From positions 1-50,381 of the forward strand of contig JAAZKX010000017.1 of NCBI GenBank assembly GCA_012799605.1: DNA of 50,381 nt, written 5' to 3'. The notes under the pieces were generated by a model. The model searched no databases. It was not told where the DNA came from and saw only the letters and a program-made list of their open reading frames with translations. Both the position numbers and the translations under genes were made by a program. The stretch's first letter is position 1. The number at the start of each line of letters is the position of its first letter. Shown here in pieces: positions 1 through 8,654 of the stretch. The stretch comes from Bacillota bacterium. GTDB taxonomy: Bacteria > Bacillota > DTU030 > DUMP01.

Positions 1-124
1 CTTCCACCCCATTATAAGCCATTTCTACTAATTTCATATCAGCTTGTTCTTCAATGTATTCTTTCACTAAAGCGCAGAACTCTTTATTGTCGTCAGCAAT
101 CATCACCCTAATGCAATCTGACAC
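1..124 (-). CDS. spo0A: Spo0A, 5' end only (partial)
   Basis: Start of the sporulation master response regulator; only the first 41 codons of the receiver domain lie in the window. The translation from a GTG start contains the acidic pocket IADDN followed by a typical receiver helix and strand (KEYIEEQADMKLVEMAYNG), as in Spo0A. An AAAGGGGG ribosome site lies 7 nt before the GTG. It follows recN and spoIVB, the classic recN-spoIVB-spo0A order of endospore formers. The phosphoacceptor aspartate and the DNA-binding domain are beyond the edge. Identity rests on receiver sequence plus synteny. Confidence 0.93.
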   Translation of the reverse strand, partial: MSDCIRVMIADDNKEFCALVKEYIEEQADMKLVEMAYNGVE

Positions 125-198
125 AATTCTTCCCCCTTTCTACCTTTTGGTAATGAATGTTCCTTTTAGTAAAGTTAAAGTAATTGCTCTTAGCAGGT

Positions 199-226
199 AT
201 TCGACGCGCCGTTACCATAATCCTCC
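199..226 (-). promoter_or_regulatory. SigH-type promoter of spo0A
   Basis: On the minus strand GGAGGATTA (218-226) and GTCGAAT (199-205) are separated by 12 nt. This fits the SigH consensus RnAGGAwWW and RnnGAAT. The predicted start is about 65 nt before the spo0A GTG. The -10 overlaps CGTCGAA, one base off a Spo0A box (TGTCGAA), so feedback by Spo0A is possible. Known biology: spo0A has a SigH promoter in Bacillus. Confidence 0.75.
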
Positions 227-240
227 TTATTTGGTATAAA

Positions 241-275
241 AATCCCAAATATTAAGGGGGCCCGGCGGCCCCCTT
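241..275 (-). terminator. Terminator overlapping the spoIVB stop codon
   Basis: AAGGGGGCC and GGCCCCCTT form a 9-bp stem with a 4-nt loop (254-275). It is followed on the minus strand by a loose T-rich stretch ending in ATTTTT. The hairpin contains the last spoIVB codons, so spoIVB transcripts are probably separated from spo0A, which has its own promoter just downstream. Confidence 0.7.
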
Positions 276-1556
276 TAAAACCGATCTCCCTTTTTCAAGC
301 ATCCATTCAGCTAAAATTCCAAAGCCTCGACTGGGATCGTTGACAAACACATGGGTAACAACCCCGGCTAATTTTCCATCCTGGATTATGGGGCTTCCGC
401 TCATCCCCTGAATAATTCCACCGGCCCTATCGATAAGTTTTTCATCGGTTATCCTCAGCACTAGCCCCTTATCGGTGGGACTGTACTGGCTAATCACCCG
501 TTCTATTTCCGCATCAAAACTTTCGATTTTATCCTGTTCCAAGACAGTGTATATTTTTGCGGGGCCGGGATAAACTTCGCCGGCCATCGCAACCGGAACC
601 CCTGCGGGGAAATGAGGATTTTGCAAAGGCTCTTTTAGTACACCAAAGATTCCATAGTGGGTATTAGCTGTTATAGGCCCCAAAATATTCGCCTCGGGCA
701 AAAAGACTCCTACCTTTTCCCCGGGCTGACCCCTTGCTCCCGCATTAATGCTGGAAATGAACGCCTTTACGATAGATCCATCCCTTACAACCAGCGGGGC
801 ACCCGTATCCTCATCAGTTACGATATGACCCAGCGCACCAAAGCAGCCCCTGTCCGGGTCATAAAACGATAAAGTGCCCACTCCGCTCGCTCCTTCCCGC
901 ACATACAGGCCAATGCGAAAAGTTTTTTTGTTTGTTTCGACCGGGCGTAAATCTATCTGTTTGGTTTCTGTCCCCCGTTTCAGTATCAGCGCTAAGGTCT
1001 TATTTTCCTGTCCTGCCTCTTCCACCGCTTGAATCAAGTCCGCCACTTTCAATAGCACGGTCCCATTAGCCTCAAGCAAAATATCTCCTGGCAAGATACC
1101 AGCATCTTTGGCTGGAGAAAAAGTTCCGCCTGCCTCGAGGATCTTATCATAGCCTACAACAATGATCCCTTCACAAGCTAGCAATACCCCGATGGCATGG
1201 CCGCCGGGTATAACAATATCAGGTTCCTTAGCTTCGACCGAAATACGCCGGCAAGGAACACCGAACAATAACAATTCGACCTCGAATCGACCAGGGTCTG
1301 CTGTCTCCAGTGTAAATGAAGGTCCTGAATTTAACCGTACTGGTTTTTCAGTTAACCAAGTCTTATTGAGTTTTACTCCGGTCCCGGTTAGCAAACGTGC
1401 TTTAACCGGAAGCGACACATAAAGATCAAAAGACCGGCTTTGGCCCACCGGCAGCCCAATATTATCTGGGAAAGAAACCAAATGAAAGCAATTTAAAACC
1501 AGACTGACAGCTACAACAGCAAGTACAATAACCAGCCTGTTTGTTCCTCGTCTCAT
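252..1556 (-). CDS. spoIVB: SpoIVB, sporulation signalling serine peptidase
   Basis: Serine peptidase (family S55) made in the forespore. In Bacillus it crosses to the intermembrane space and triggers SpoIVFB-dependent pro-SigK processing. About 434 aa: one N-terminal membrane segment (residues ~6-25), a PDZ domain (~120-205), and a C-terminal peptidase domain with the catalytic histidine in LGHIV (~244) and serine in GMSGSP. The ATG at 1556 is chosen over an upstream GTG because AAGGAG lies 8 nt before it. It lies between recN and spo0A. A terminator on each side suggests a single-gene transcript. I found no convincing SigF/SigG promoter. Confidence 0.95.
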   Translation of the reverse strand: MRRGTNRLVIVLAVVAVSLVLNCFHLVSFPDNIGLPVGQSRSFDLYVSLPVKARLLTGTGVKLNKTWLTEKPVRLNSGPSFTLETADPGRFEVELLLFGVPCRRISVEAKEPDIVIPGGHAIGVLLACEGIIVVGYDKILEAGGTFSPAKDAGILPGDILLEANGTVLLKVADLIQAVEEAGQENKTLALILKRGTETKQIDLRPVETNKKTFRIGLYVREGASGVGTLSFYDPDRGCFGALGHIVTDEDTGAPLVVRDGSIVKAFISSINAGARGQPGEKVGVFLPEANILGPITANTHYGIFGVLKEPLQNPHFPAGVPVAMAGEVYPGPAKIYTVLEQDKIESFDAEIERVISQYSPTDKGLVLRITDEKLIDRAGGIIQGMSGSPIIQDGKLAGVVTHVFVNDPSRGFGILAEWMLEKGRSVLKGAAGPP

Positions 1557-1602
1557 GACCGGCACTCCTTATCCCAGCTTTGCTAATCCGGCCTCCTTTC
1601 AT

Positions 1603-1628
1603 AAAAAAAAAGAACCTGAGAACAGGTT
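1603..1628 (-). terminator. Terminator between recN and spoIVB
   Basis: AACCTG-TTCT-CAGGTT stem-loop on the minus strand, followed by CTTTTTTTTT. It lies downstream of the recN stop and upstream of spoIVB. Confidence 0.8.
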
Positions 1629-1667
1629 TCCCCGTCCGAGGTCCGTTTATCCAGTCCGGTATGCTGG

Positions 1668-3374
1668 TCATTTATTCTGCAATAATTGTTCCGCATGTCG
1701 CAGGACTACAGGGTTTATGCTCGATCCGGCCAGCATTCGGGCCAGCTCTTGCACCCGGGCTGTCGAAGATAATTTATCCATTCTGGTGTAAGTTTTACCA
1801 GCGATGGTCTCTTTGTAAATATAATAATGTGTGTCCCCTCTGGCAGCAATTTGCGGCAAATGGGTAATACAAATCACCTGATGAAAACTGCTTACCTGTT
1901 CCAGTTTCAAACCTACCTTTTCGGCCGCCCGTCCCCCGATGCCAGCATCCACTTCGTCAAAAATCAGCGTCGGCACATCATCGGTATCGGCTAATACCGT
2001 CTTTATTGCCAACATGGTACGGGCTATCTCCCCCCCGGAGGCAATTTTTGCCAACGGTTGCGCCATTTCACCAGGATTAGCTGCTAGCAAAAATTCGGCT
2101 TGTTCAAATCCAGTTGGTCCAATTTTGAGTTTTCGCCCGTCATAGCTTAGGCCTGTGCCTTCTTCCTGCACCAAAAAAGATACCTGTAGTTGAGCCTTTT
2201 CCATGCCTAGATCAGCTAATTCATCTTGCACTTCTTGTTGAAAAACAGCTGCCGTTCGCCGCCGTTTACTAGTTAATCGCCCTGCAGCTTCAGCCAATTG
2301 TTTTTTTATCTGAACCAATTCATCAGCTAATTTGGTTTGGTCGATTTGCTCCTTTTCCAATCGTGCCAATTCATCGGCTGCAGTTTGGGCATGCTGCAAA
2401 ATGGAAGGTATGTCGGGCCCATACTTTCTGGCCAGAGATCGGATCAATTGTAGCCTGTCTTCTACCTCACTCAAGCGGTGAGGGTCTTGGGGAAAGTCTT
2501 CTTGGTATTGCCGCAGCTTAGGTACTAGCTCCTCCAAGTTGTATAAGTTCGTGGTTAATTCTTTGCTTATTGCCGCCAACCTTTCGTCTATCTTTGCAAC
2601 CTGATCGAGGCAAACCTGAGCCTGTCCTACCAGATCAACGGCGCCTTGCTCGGGTCCACCATGTAAAAGTACATATGCGTTGGCTGCAGCTTCTAACAAA
2701 CTTTCGCGTTGTTTTAAGCGTTCTTTTTCTTGCTCCAGCTCCTCTTTTTCACCGAGTTCCAACCCGGCAGCTTCAATCTCTTCTATTTGATATTTGAGCA
2801 AATCTATTCTTTGAGCCCGTTCCCTCTGAGCCTGTTCAAGATTTTCTATCGCAGTTTTCAATTTACTGTACCGGGAGTATAAATCGCGCACTTTCTTAGC
2901 TAAAGCTAACTGGTCAGGGCCACCAAAAGCATCCAGAAAAGCTAAGTGCGTTGCCGAGCGTAATAGGGATTGATGCTGATGTTGGCCATGTATATCTACC
3001 AGTTCTTGGGCAACTTCCTTTAATTGCATCGTAGTTACAAGGCGCCCATTTAGGCGGCAATAATTGCGTCCGGATATATTTAATTCACGCGTTAATATCA
3101 AGCGGCGATCGGCTATGGGGATTCCTATTTTATTCAACAGGTTCATTAGTCTAGATCCCGGTTCTAGGGAGAATATGGCTTCAACCAGCGCAGACGATGC
3201 TCCGGTGCGCAAAAAATCGGACGAGGCTCTTTCTCCCAAGGCCATACCCAATGCATCGATAATAATTGACTTTCCAGCCCCTGTTTCACCTGATATGATG
3301 TTTAACCCGGGCCCAAATTCTATTGCAAGTTTGTCAATCAAAGCGAAGTTGCAAATGGAAATAGCCTCTAACAA
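1668..3374 (-). CDS. recN: RecN, SMC-like DNA repair ATPase
   Basis: Cytoplasmic SMC-like ATPase that acts early at double-strand breaks. About 568 aa, normal for the family. Walker A GETGAGKS is near residue 33. A long heptad-rich coiled coil fills the middle (~150-370). The signature and Walker B region (ASGGE, LIFDEVDAGIGG) is near 440-475. The TTG at 3374 is preferred because AAGGTGG lies 5 nt upstream and RecN usually begins within 12 residues of the first strand. An in-frame GTG at 3383 is possible. The argR stop is just upstream, so the two are probably co-transcribed. Confidence 0.96.
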   Translation of the reverse strand: MLEAISICNFALIDKLAIEFGPGLNIISGETGAGKSIIIDALGMALGERASSDFLRTGASSALVEAIFSLEPGSRLMNLLNKIGIPIADRRLILTRELNISGRNYCRLNGRLVTTMQLKEVAQELVDIHGQHQHQSLLRSATHLAFLDAFGGPDQLALAKKVRDLYSRYSKLKTAIENLEQAQRERAQRIDLLKYQIEEIEAAGLELGEKEELEQEKERLKQRESLLEAAANAYVLLHGGPEQGAVDLVGQAQVCLDQVAKIDERLAAISKELTTNLYNLEELVPKLRQYQEDFPQDPHRLSEVEDRLQLIRSLARKYGPDIPSILQHAQTAADELARLEKEQIDQTKLADELVQIKKQLAEAAGRLTSKRRRTAAVFQQEVQDELADLGMEKAQLQVSFLVQEEGTGLSYDGRKLKIGPTGFEQAEFLLAANPGEMAQPLAKIASGGEIARTMLAIKTVLADTDDVPTLIFDEVDAGIGGRAAEKVGLKLEQVSSFHQVICITHLPQIAARGDTHYYIYKETIAGKTYTRMDKLSSTARVQELARMLAGSSINPVVLRHAEQLLQNK

Positions 3375-3386
3375 ATAAACCACCTT

Positions 3387-3839
3387 CTAACCAAGAAGTT
3401 CTTTAAAACGTTTCATAACCCCCAAAACTTGGTCCTTGTCCTTGACAATTACCAAAATTGTATCATCGCCAGCCAAACTTCCCAATACTTCTTTCCAATC
3501 CATATTGTCAACAGCATAAGCTACACCTTGGGCCGAACCGGGGAGCGTCTTTATTACAATCAAGTTTTCGCTATAATCCAAGCGGATGACTGATTCGCAG
3601 AATATCCGCTTAAGACGCGGATCGATTGTTTCGCCGGGCATGTCCGGTGGCAAAGCGTACCCATATCTGCCCTCCCCTAAAGGCGCTTTAATCAGGCGCA
3701 ACTCTTTAACATCACGCGATACAGTCGCCTGAGTTACATTAAAGCCGCATTGGCCGAGCAGGGCCACCAATTCTTCTTGAGTTTCTATAGCGCGGCTAGT
3801 AACTAACTCCATAATTTTCATTTGGCGCCGCACCTTCAT
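3387..3839 (-). CDS. argR: ArgR, arginine repressor/ahrC family
   Basis: 150-aa arginine-responsive transcription factor. N-terminal winged helix (~5-75, with TQATVSRDVKEL as recognition region). C-terminal oligomerisation and arginine-binding domain with GSLAGDDTILVI (~120-132), whose two aspartates bind arginine in the family. The start has AGGGGG 7 nt upstream. The argR-recN pairing next to nadK and tlyA is standard in Firmicutes. No arginine genes are in the window, so it acts elsewhere. Confidence 0.95.
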   Translation of the reverse strand: MKVRRQMKIMELVTSRAIETQEELVALLGQCGFNVTQATVSRDVKELRLIKAPLGEGRYGYALPPDMPGETIDPRLKRIFCESVIRLDYSENLIVIKTLPGSAQGVAYAVDNMDWKEVLGSLAGDDTILVIVKDKDQVLGVMKRFKELLG

Positions 3840-3863
3840 TCCCAGACCCCCTCTGTCTTATGC

Positions 3864-4742
3864 TTACTTGGGCTCTGACATGCTGCAGTTACCATCGAAC
3901 AAGCATACCCGTAATGCTTGGTAGAACTTTTGTTCCGGCAACCGAATAAACTTTATTGTCTCGTTGGATAAGGTAACTTTTACCTCGTCACCCTGTTCCA
4001 GCGAATAAGCAGACTGACCGTCAATTGAGATCATGATATCGCCTTTATGGGCCAAAATGTGGGCTCTAAATGTTTCTTGGTCAGATATGATCAAACTACG
4101 CGCATCGAGTGCATGGGCGCAAATAGGCGTAATAACCAAGCATTTTAAGGCAGGATTGACGATAGGGCCACCCGCTGATAAAGAATACGCTGTCGAGCCG
4201 GTGGCCGTAGCCGCAATTACGCCATCGCCACGATATGTGGCTAAATATTCATCGCCAATGTAACATGCCACTTGTATCCGGGCAAAGCCTTTTTTTGTAA
4301 TAACCACATCATTTACTGCTCTGAATTCTCCCAGGGCTTGTCCCTGACGGTAGATTGTTGCTTGAGCCAGGTTCCGTTCTTCTAAGGAATAGTGACCGGA
4401 AACCAAATCCGAAAACAGCTGCTCCAAATGCTCCGGCTCGGCTGCCGTCAAAAACCCCAAGTGACCTAAATTTATTCCCAAAATTGGAATTCCTGCTGGT
4501 GCAAACAAGCGGGCTGTATTCAACAAGGTACCATCGCCGCCTAGCGAAATGACCAAATCAGCCCAATGTCTTAGTTCTGCGAGCGTTTTTGCTTGCCCGG
4601 GATAATCTAGAAATTCGGCGTCGACTGGCAATAAACCTGTATTGAGTAAATGCTCCTGGCAGTATGTAATCAGCTGGCGCCCCAACTTATGGGCCCGCGT
4701 TTTTTCTTTGTTAACTACAATGGCTATGTTCTTCATGTTCAT
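3864..4742 (-). CDS. nadK: NAD kinase
   Basis: ATP- or polyphosphate-dependent phosphorylation of NAD to NADP in the cytoplasm. 292 aa. The signature GGDGTLL (~72) and the NDVV motif (~140) are intact, and the glycine-rich loop ATGSTAYSLSAGGP is present. The reading frame is open to 5006, but that extension overlaps the upstream gene. The ATG at 4742 has GGGGG 8 nt upstream and gives the normal family N-terminus (MNMKNIAIVVN). Only 2 nt separate it from the preceding gene. Confidence 0.95.
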   Translation of the reverse strand: MNMKNIAIVVNKEKTRAHKLGRQLITYCQEHLLNTGLLPVDAEFLDYPGQAKTLAELRHWADLVISLGGDGTLLNTARLFAPAGIPILGINLGHLGFLTAAEPEHLEQLFSDLVSGHYSLEERNLAQATIYRQGQALGEFRAVNDVVITKKGFARIQVACYIGDEYLATYRGDGVIAATATGSTAYSLSAGGPIVNPALKCLVITPICAHALDARSLIISDQETFRAHILAHKGDIMISIDGQSAYSLEQGDEVKVTLSNETIKFIRLPEQKFYQALRVCLFDGNCSMSEPK

Positions 4743-4744
4743 TT

Positions 4745-5263
4745 CTATATCCCCCTGCCTAGCAGATAAATAATTATGCCTCCCAGCGTAATAATGATTA
4801 TGCCCAAAGCAGCGATCAGTAGTATATTGTCCCGGTTCAGCGGCCAGCAAAACGATATTTCCTGCCACGTTTTTTTGTTCATATTCACAAGTAAAATGCT
4901 GTTGGCCCGAAACGCCAGCTGGTATTCCAGCAGCTGGCGGCGCGTTCGTGCCGTCAATCTCGAATGAGTATGTCCGCTTTTTACCTCTACCACGTACTTG
5001 CGCCAACCTTTTTTTACAATGAAATCTGCCCTGATCGTAGTTGTGCGCGGCTTACCATTGATATAAACCAACGAGGATGCAGTAGGCTGGCGGGATACAA
5101 TTTGAAACCCTTGCCGTTCCAATAGATTTGCAGCCTCTTCTTCGGATCGTTTGGCTCCTTTAAATTGCCATTTCCGTAGCCAACGCCGCCAAACTGTGTG
5201 GCCAAAATAAAGGCCTGTCACACCCAATATAATCCCCAGAACAAACACGTCGCCCCGAGTCAC
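4745..5263 (-). CDS. Membrane-anchored PD-(D/E)XK nuclease-like protein
   Basis: 172-aa protein with no name I can assign. It has one membrane segment at the N-terminus (~4-22) and another at the C-terminus (~147-168), bracketing a soluble domain. That domain carries the pattern of PD-(D/E)XK nucleases: an acidic helix (SEEEAANLLERQGF, ~40-53), Asp80 in RADFIV, and Glu93-Val-Lys95 in VVEVKSG, followed by a helix with Gln110. The GTG start has GGGGGAG 8 nt upstream. It sits tightly between tlyA and nadK, so it is probably co-transcribed. Nuclease activity is inference from the motif; substrate unknown. Confidence 0.75.
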   Translation of the reverse strand: MTRGDVFVLGIILGVTGLYFGHTVWRRWLRKWQFKGAKRSEEEAANLLERQGFQIVSRQPTASSLVYINGKPRTTTIRADFIVKKGWRKYVVEVKSGHTHSRLTARTRRQLLEYQLAFRANSILLVNMNKKTWQEISFCWPLNRDNILLIAALGIIIITLGGIIIYLLGRGI

Positions 5264-5347
5264 TGTATGTTCTCCCCCATTTTTCTAGTCCGGCTACCCC
5301 TGCTGGTCAGAAACGCTGGTTCCAATAAGGGTTGTGTTTTATGCATT

Positions 5348-6148
5348 TTAAGCCAGTTTAGCGTGGGCTTCCTTTACCACCTGATCGATGTCCAGGGTTG
5401 TTTTTCTGCAGCCAGCGCACGCATAAACTAGGTACTCGATATTCCCCTTGGCCCCAGTAATGGGTGAATAATCAAGACCGGCGCAGTTTAAGTGTTGATC
5501 AAGTAGCTCTACAATCGCTACCACTACTTCCCGGTGTAATAGGGGATCTCTAACAATTCCCCCTTTTCCGACCTTTCCCTTCCCGGCTTCAAACTGGGGT
5601 TTTATCAAGGCCACTATTTCCTTTCGGCCCACCAGCACATCGAGGATCGGCGGTATTACTTTCTTTAGCGAAATAAAAGATACATCGATACAAGCTATTT
5701 CCGGTCGGGGGACCAACTGCTGTGCGGTTAAGTATCTAATATTAGTGCGTTCCAATACTGTCACCCGGGGGTTCTGCCTCAGATCCCAGGCCAGTTGGCC
5801 ATAACCGACGTCAACCGCGTATACTTTGGCCGCTCCATGTTGTAAGGCACAGTCGGTAAACCCTCCGGTTGATGCCCCGGCATCCAAAACAATCTTACCT
5901 TTAAAATCCAGGCCGAAACTATGTATGGCTTTTTCCAGTTTTAGCCCACCACGGCTCACGTAGGGGGAATCATCTTCCAGCAACACCAGTTCGGCCTCAG
6001 TTCGAACTTTAGTTCCCGATTTATCAATAAGGCGTCCATCTACTAAAACCTTTCCGGCTAAAATATGGGCTTGAGCCCGGTCGCGGCTGGCTAGTAGACC
6101 CCGTTCTACCAGAAGTAAGTCGAGTCTTTTACGTCTCACTAATATCAC
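5348..6148 (-). CDS. tlyA: TlyA family rRNA 2'-O-methyltransferase
   Basis: 266 aa: N-terminal S4 RNA-binding domain (~5-65, RKRLDLLLVERGL) and an FtsJ-like SAM-dependent methyltransferase domain (DAGASTGGFTDC, ~88-99). TlyA proteins 2'-O-methylate cytidines in 16S and/or 23S rRNA. It overlaps the end of dxs by 20 nt from a GTG at 6148. A second in-frame GTG 9 nt later is also possible, since the AAGGG site lies between ideal spacings for both. The dxs-tlyA-nadK-argR-recN order is conserved in Firmicutes. Confidence 0.92.
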   Translation of the reverse strand: MILVRRKRLDLLLVERGLLASRDRAQAHILAGKVLVDGRLIDKSGTKVRTEAELVLLEDDSPYVSRGGLKLEKAIHSFGLDFKGKIVLDAGASTGGFTDCALQHGAAKVYAVDVGYGQLAWDLRQNPRVTVLERTNIRYLTAQQLVPRPEIACIDVSFISLKKVIPPILDVLVGRKEIVALIKPQFEAGKGKVGKGGIVRDPLLHREVVVAIVELLDQHLNCAGLDYSPITGAKGNIEYLVYACAGCRKTTLDIDQVVKEAHAKLA

Positions 6149-8039
6149 ATGCCCTTAATTTTATTTCGGCTGGGTTTTTAGAGGTAAAATAATTATAAAA
6201 ACTGGTTATAAGGCTTTGTTCATCGAGCCCGCACAGTTTCAACTGTTCTGCCCGGCTGCCATGGTCAATAAATTGATCTTTCACTCCGAACCGTTTTACC
6301 GGAATGTTTAGGCCAGCCTCATTAAATAGTTCTAAAACGGCACTGCCAAAGCCGCCGGCTAAAGCATGGTCTTCAACCGTAGCAATTAGCCGATGGCAAC
6401 GGGCCAAATCCAAGATCAAATCCCTCGGCAAAGGCTTCACGAAACGGATATCGCATACCCCGATATCAAGGCCCTGTTGGGTCAAAGCTTGAGCAGCTCT
6501 GAGGCTGGGCAATGCCATCGCCCCTGCAGCCAACACCATTCCACCAGCTCCTTCTTTTAGCAACTCTCCTTCAGCCCAACCAGCTGTGCCAATTATTTCC
6601 GGATCGGCTTCGACCTCGGCCCGAGGGTATCGAATCGCTACCGGCCCCGGGTAATCAACAGCGTAATTTAGCATTTGGTCTAATTCCCTCGCATCGCGGG
6701 GGGCCAATATATTTATGTTGGGTATATGACGCAAGTAGGCAAAATCAAATAATCCTTGGTGGGTAGCACCATCTTCACCGACAAGACCAGCCCGGTCTAA
6801 ACAAAAAGTAACAGGAAGGTTTTGTAAACAAACATCGTGGACAATCTGATCGTAAGCCCGCTGCAAAAACGTACTATAAATAGTTACCACCGGGCGCTTG
6901 CCCCCGGCTGCCAAAGCAGCTGCTAAAGTTACAGCATGTTGCTCGGCGATCCCAACATCGAATATCCGCTCCGGATAACGTTGGGCAAACTCGCTTAAGC
7001 CAGTACCGGAAATCATGGCTGCGCAGACCGCAACCAAATCCGGCTTCTTTTCCGCTAGTTTTAACATCGCCCGGGAAAAAGCATCTGTATAAGTTGTGCC
7101 GCCGCTTGCCAAAGGCTTGCCGCTGCTGACCTCAAAAGGGCCGATACCATGAAATTTGCAGGGCCTTTCTTCTGCTGGGGGATAACCCTTCCCTTTTTTG
7201 GTCAGTACATGGATCAGAACAGGCCCCCCTGCTTTACGGGCATGGGTAAAAACACTGCGCAATTCCGCAATGTTATGTCCGTCCAAGGGCCCAAAATAGG
7301 TGAAACCCAATTCTTCGAACAAAGTGCCCGGGATCAACATATAGCGCACCGCATCTTTAACCCGTTCCGCTGTTTTAGCCATTTGGGTTCCAATAGCCGG
7401 GATGCGTTTTAATAAAAACTCTATATCCTCCTTGAGCCGAAAATAGTTTGGATTCGATCTTAGTCTGGTTAAATACATGGATAACGCTCCTACATTAGGG
7501 CTTATCGACATTTTGTTGTCATTAAGTATAACTACAATTCGTTTTCTCAATTGTCCAGCGTGGTTTAAGGCCTCAAAGGCTAGGCCGGCTGTTAAAGAAC
7601 CATCGCCGATCACCGCGCTGATTACCCCATCCTGCCCTTCGAGGTCGCGGGCAATAGCATAACCTAAAGCAGCAGATATCGATGTGCTGCTATGGCCGAC
7701 CCCAAAATAATCATAGGAACTCTCGGAACGATTAGGGAACCCACTTAGGCCCCCAGACGTACGCAAACTAAAAAAGCGCTCCCGCCGGCCGGTTAGCAGC
7801 TTATGGGCATAAGCCTGATGGCCAACATCCCAAATTATCTTATCTTCCGGTTTATTAAAAACTGAATGCAAAGCTACAGTCAGCTCCACTGTCCCGAGGT
7901 TCGGGGCCAAATGTCCCCCATTGACCGCAACGGTATTTATTATTGTTTCTCTCAATTCCCGGCATAGAGCTTTTAATTCTGGTATATTGAGGCCCTCGAG
8001 GTCGGATGGGCTGTTAATTTGGGCTAATATTCCTGCCAT
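6129..8039 (-). CDS. dxs: 1-deoxy-D-xylulose-5-phosphate synthase
   Basis: First enzyme of the MEP isoprenoid pathway: pyruvate plus glyceraldehyde 3-phosphate to DXP, with thiamine diphosphate. 636 aa, full length. The ThDP/Mg motif GDGSLTAG...N is at ~145-175, the catalytic glutamate lies in VGIAEQHAV (~367), and the C-terminal transketolase domain is complete. GGAGGT is 8 nt before the ATG, which overlaps the upstream stop as TAATG. It is functionally linked to ispA about 2 kb upstream; the OLE RNA gene lies between the two. Confidence 0.97.
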   Translation of the reverse strand: MAGILAQINSPSDLEGLNIPELKALCRELRETIINTVAVNGGHLAPNLGTVELTVALHSVFNKPEDKIIWDVGHQAYAHKLLTGRRERFFSLRTSGGLSGFPNRSESSYDYFGVGHSSTSISAALGYAIARDLEGQDGVISAVIGDGSLTAGLAFEALNHAGQLRKRIVVILNDNKMSISPNVGALSMYLTRLRSNPNYFRLKEDIEFLLKRIPAIGTQMAKTAERVKDAVRYMLIPGTLFEELGFTYFGPLDGHNIAELRSVFTHARKAGGPVLIHVLTKKGKGYPPAEERPCKFHGIGPFEVSSGKPLASGGTTYTDAFSRAMLKLAEKKPDLVAVCAAMISGTGLSEFAQRYPERIFDVGIAEQHAVTLAAALAAGGKRPVVTIYSTFLQRAYDQIVHDVCLQNLPVTFCLDRAGLVGEDGATHQGLFDFAYLRHIPNINILAPRDARELDQMLNYAVDYPGPVAIRYPRAEVEADPEIIGTAGWAEGELLKEGAGGMVLAAGAMALPSLRAAQALTQQGLDIGVCDIRFVKPLPRDLILDLARCHRLIATVEDHALAGGFGSAVLELFNEAGLNIPVKRFGVKDQFIDHGSRAEQLKLCGLDEQSLITSFYNYFTSKNPAEIKLRACDISET

Positions 8040-8623
8040 TATTTTTTACCTCCACTACCGTTTTTTTTCAATACTTCCCGACCGCAAATACGCTCGACCA
8101 ACCAAAGAACACGTCCCATTTTCAATGTTATGATATTAGCATGCCAGAGTGAAAAATGTTTACCCACAGCCTTTCCGCCCACTGTCACAGCAGATACCAA
8201 GGCTACAATGGCTAAAGAAGCCCATTCTTCCTTGATAGGATAATGCTTGGCCAAACCAAACACAATTGTAGCTCCAACAGCCCCCGATAAAGTACCAGCA
8301 ATGTCACCTACCAGATCATTACACAAGTTGCTTATAGCGGGCGCCTGCCGCCGTAGGCGGACAGCTTCACGTGCGCCCAGGATTCTTTTCGCCGCCATGG
8401 CGTGAAGCGACGGTTCATCGGCTACCGTTACAGCTACCCCCATAACATCAAAAAGAATACCTAATCCTATAATAGCCAATAGGACTAGAAAAGCCAAAAA
8501 AAATGGTACCGTGCGTACCACATGTCCTGAACAAAAACCCAATAGCAAGGAAAGCGCCAGGGTTATCAAACCCACTTTCAATCCGTGGTGCCATGTACTG
8601 ATCCTCGTACTTTTGAGCTTCAC
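8039..8623 (-). CDS. oapA: OapA, OLE RNA-associated membrane protein
   Basis: 194 aa, about four predicted membrane segments (~17-35, 41-66, 104-125, 134-153). It carries a DxxxD motif (Asp103-Leu-Val-Gly-Asp107, in CNDLVGDIAG) and a polar FDVMGVAVTVADE stretch. Clostridial homologues are often labelled CorB/DUF21-like. Its position directly downstream of the ~630-nt structured non-coding gene and upstream of dxs matches OapA, the protein that binds OLE RNA and places it at the membrane in Bacillus halodurans. From memory, mutations near D104/G107 in that protein are disruptive; this motif aligns one residue away. GTG start; GGAG 9 nt upstream. Confidence 0.85.
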   Translation of the reverse strand: MKLKSTRISTWHHGLKVGLITLALSLLLGFCSGHVVRTVPFFLAFLVLLAIIGLGILFDVMGVAVTVADEPSLHAMAAKRILGAREAVRLRRQAPAISNLCNDLVGDIAGTLSGAVGATIVFGLAKHYPIKEEWASLAIVALVSAVTVGGKAVGKHFSLWHANIITLKMGRVLWLVERICGREVLKKNGSGGKK

Positions 8624-8654
8624 CCCACCACGCTCCGGCTTTTGTTTTTAGTTC

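Noticed and set aside
131-222. Small leader frame (ATG after AAGGAGG) upstream of spo0A
   Set aside because: The GGAGG lies only 3 nt from the ATG, too close for a normal start, and the same bases make a better SigH -35 element.
4743-5006. Extended NAD kinase start at 5006
   Set aside because: It overlaps the upstream membrane protein gene in another frame, and the ATG at 4742 has a ribosome site and normal family N-terminus.
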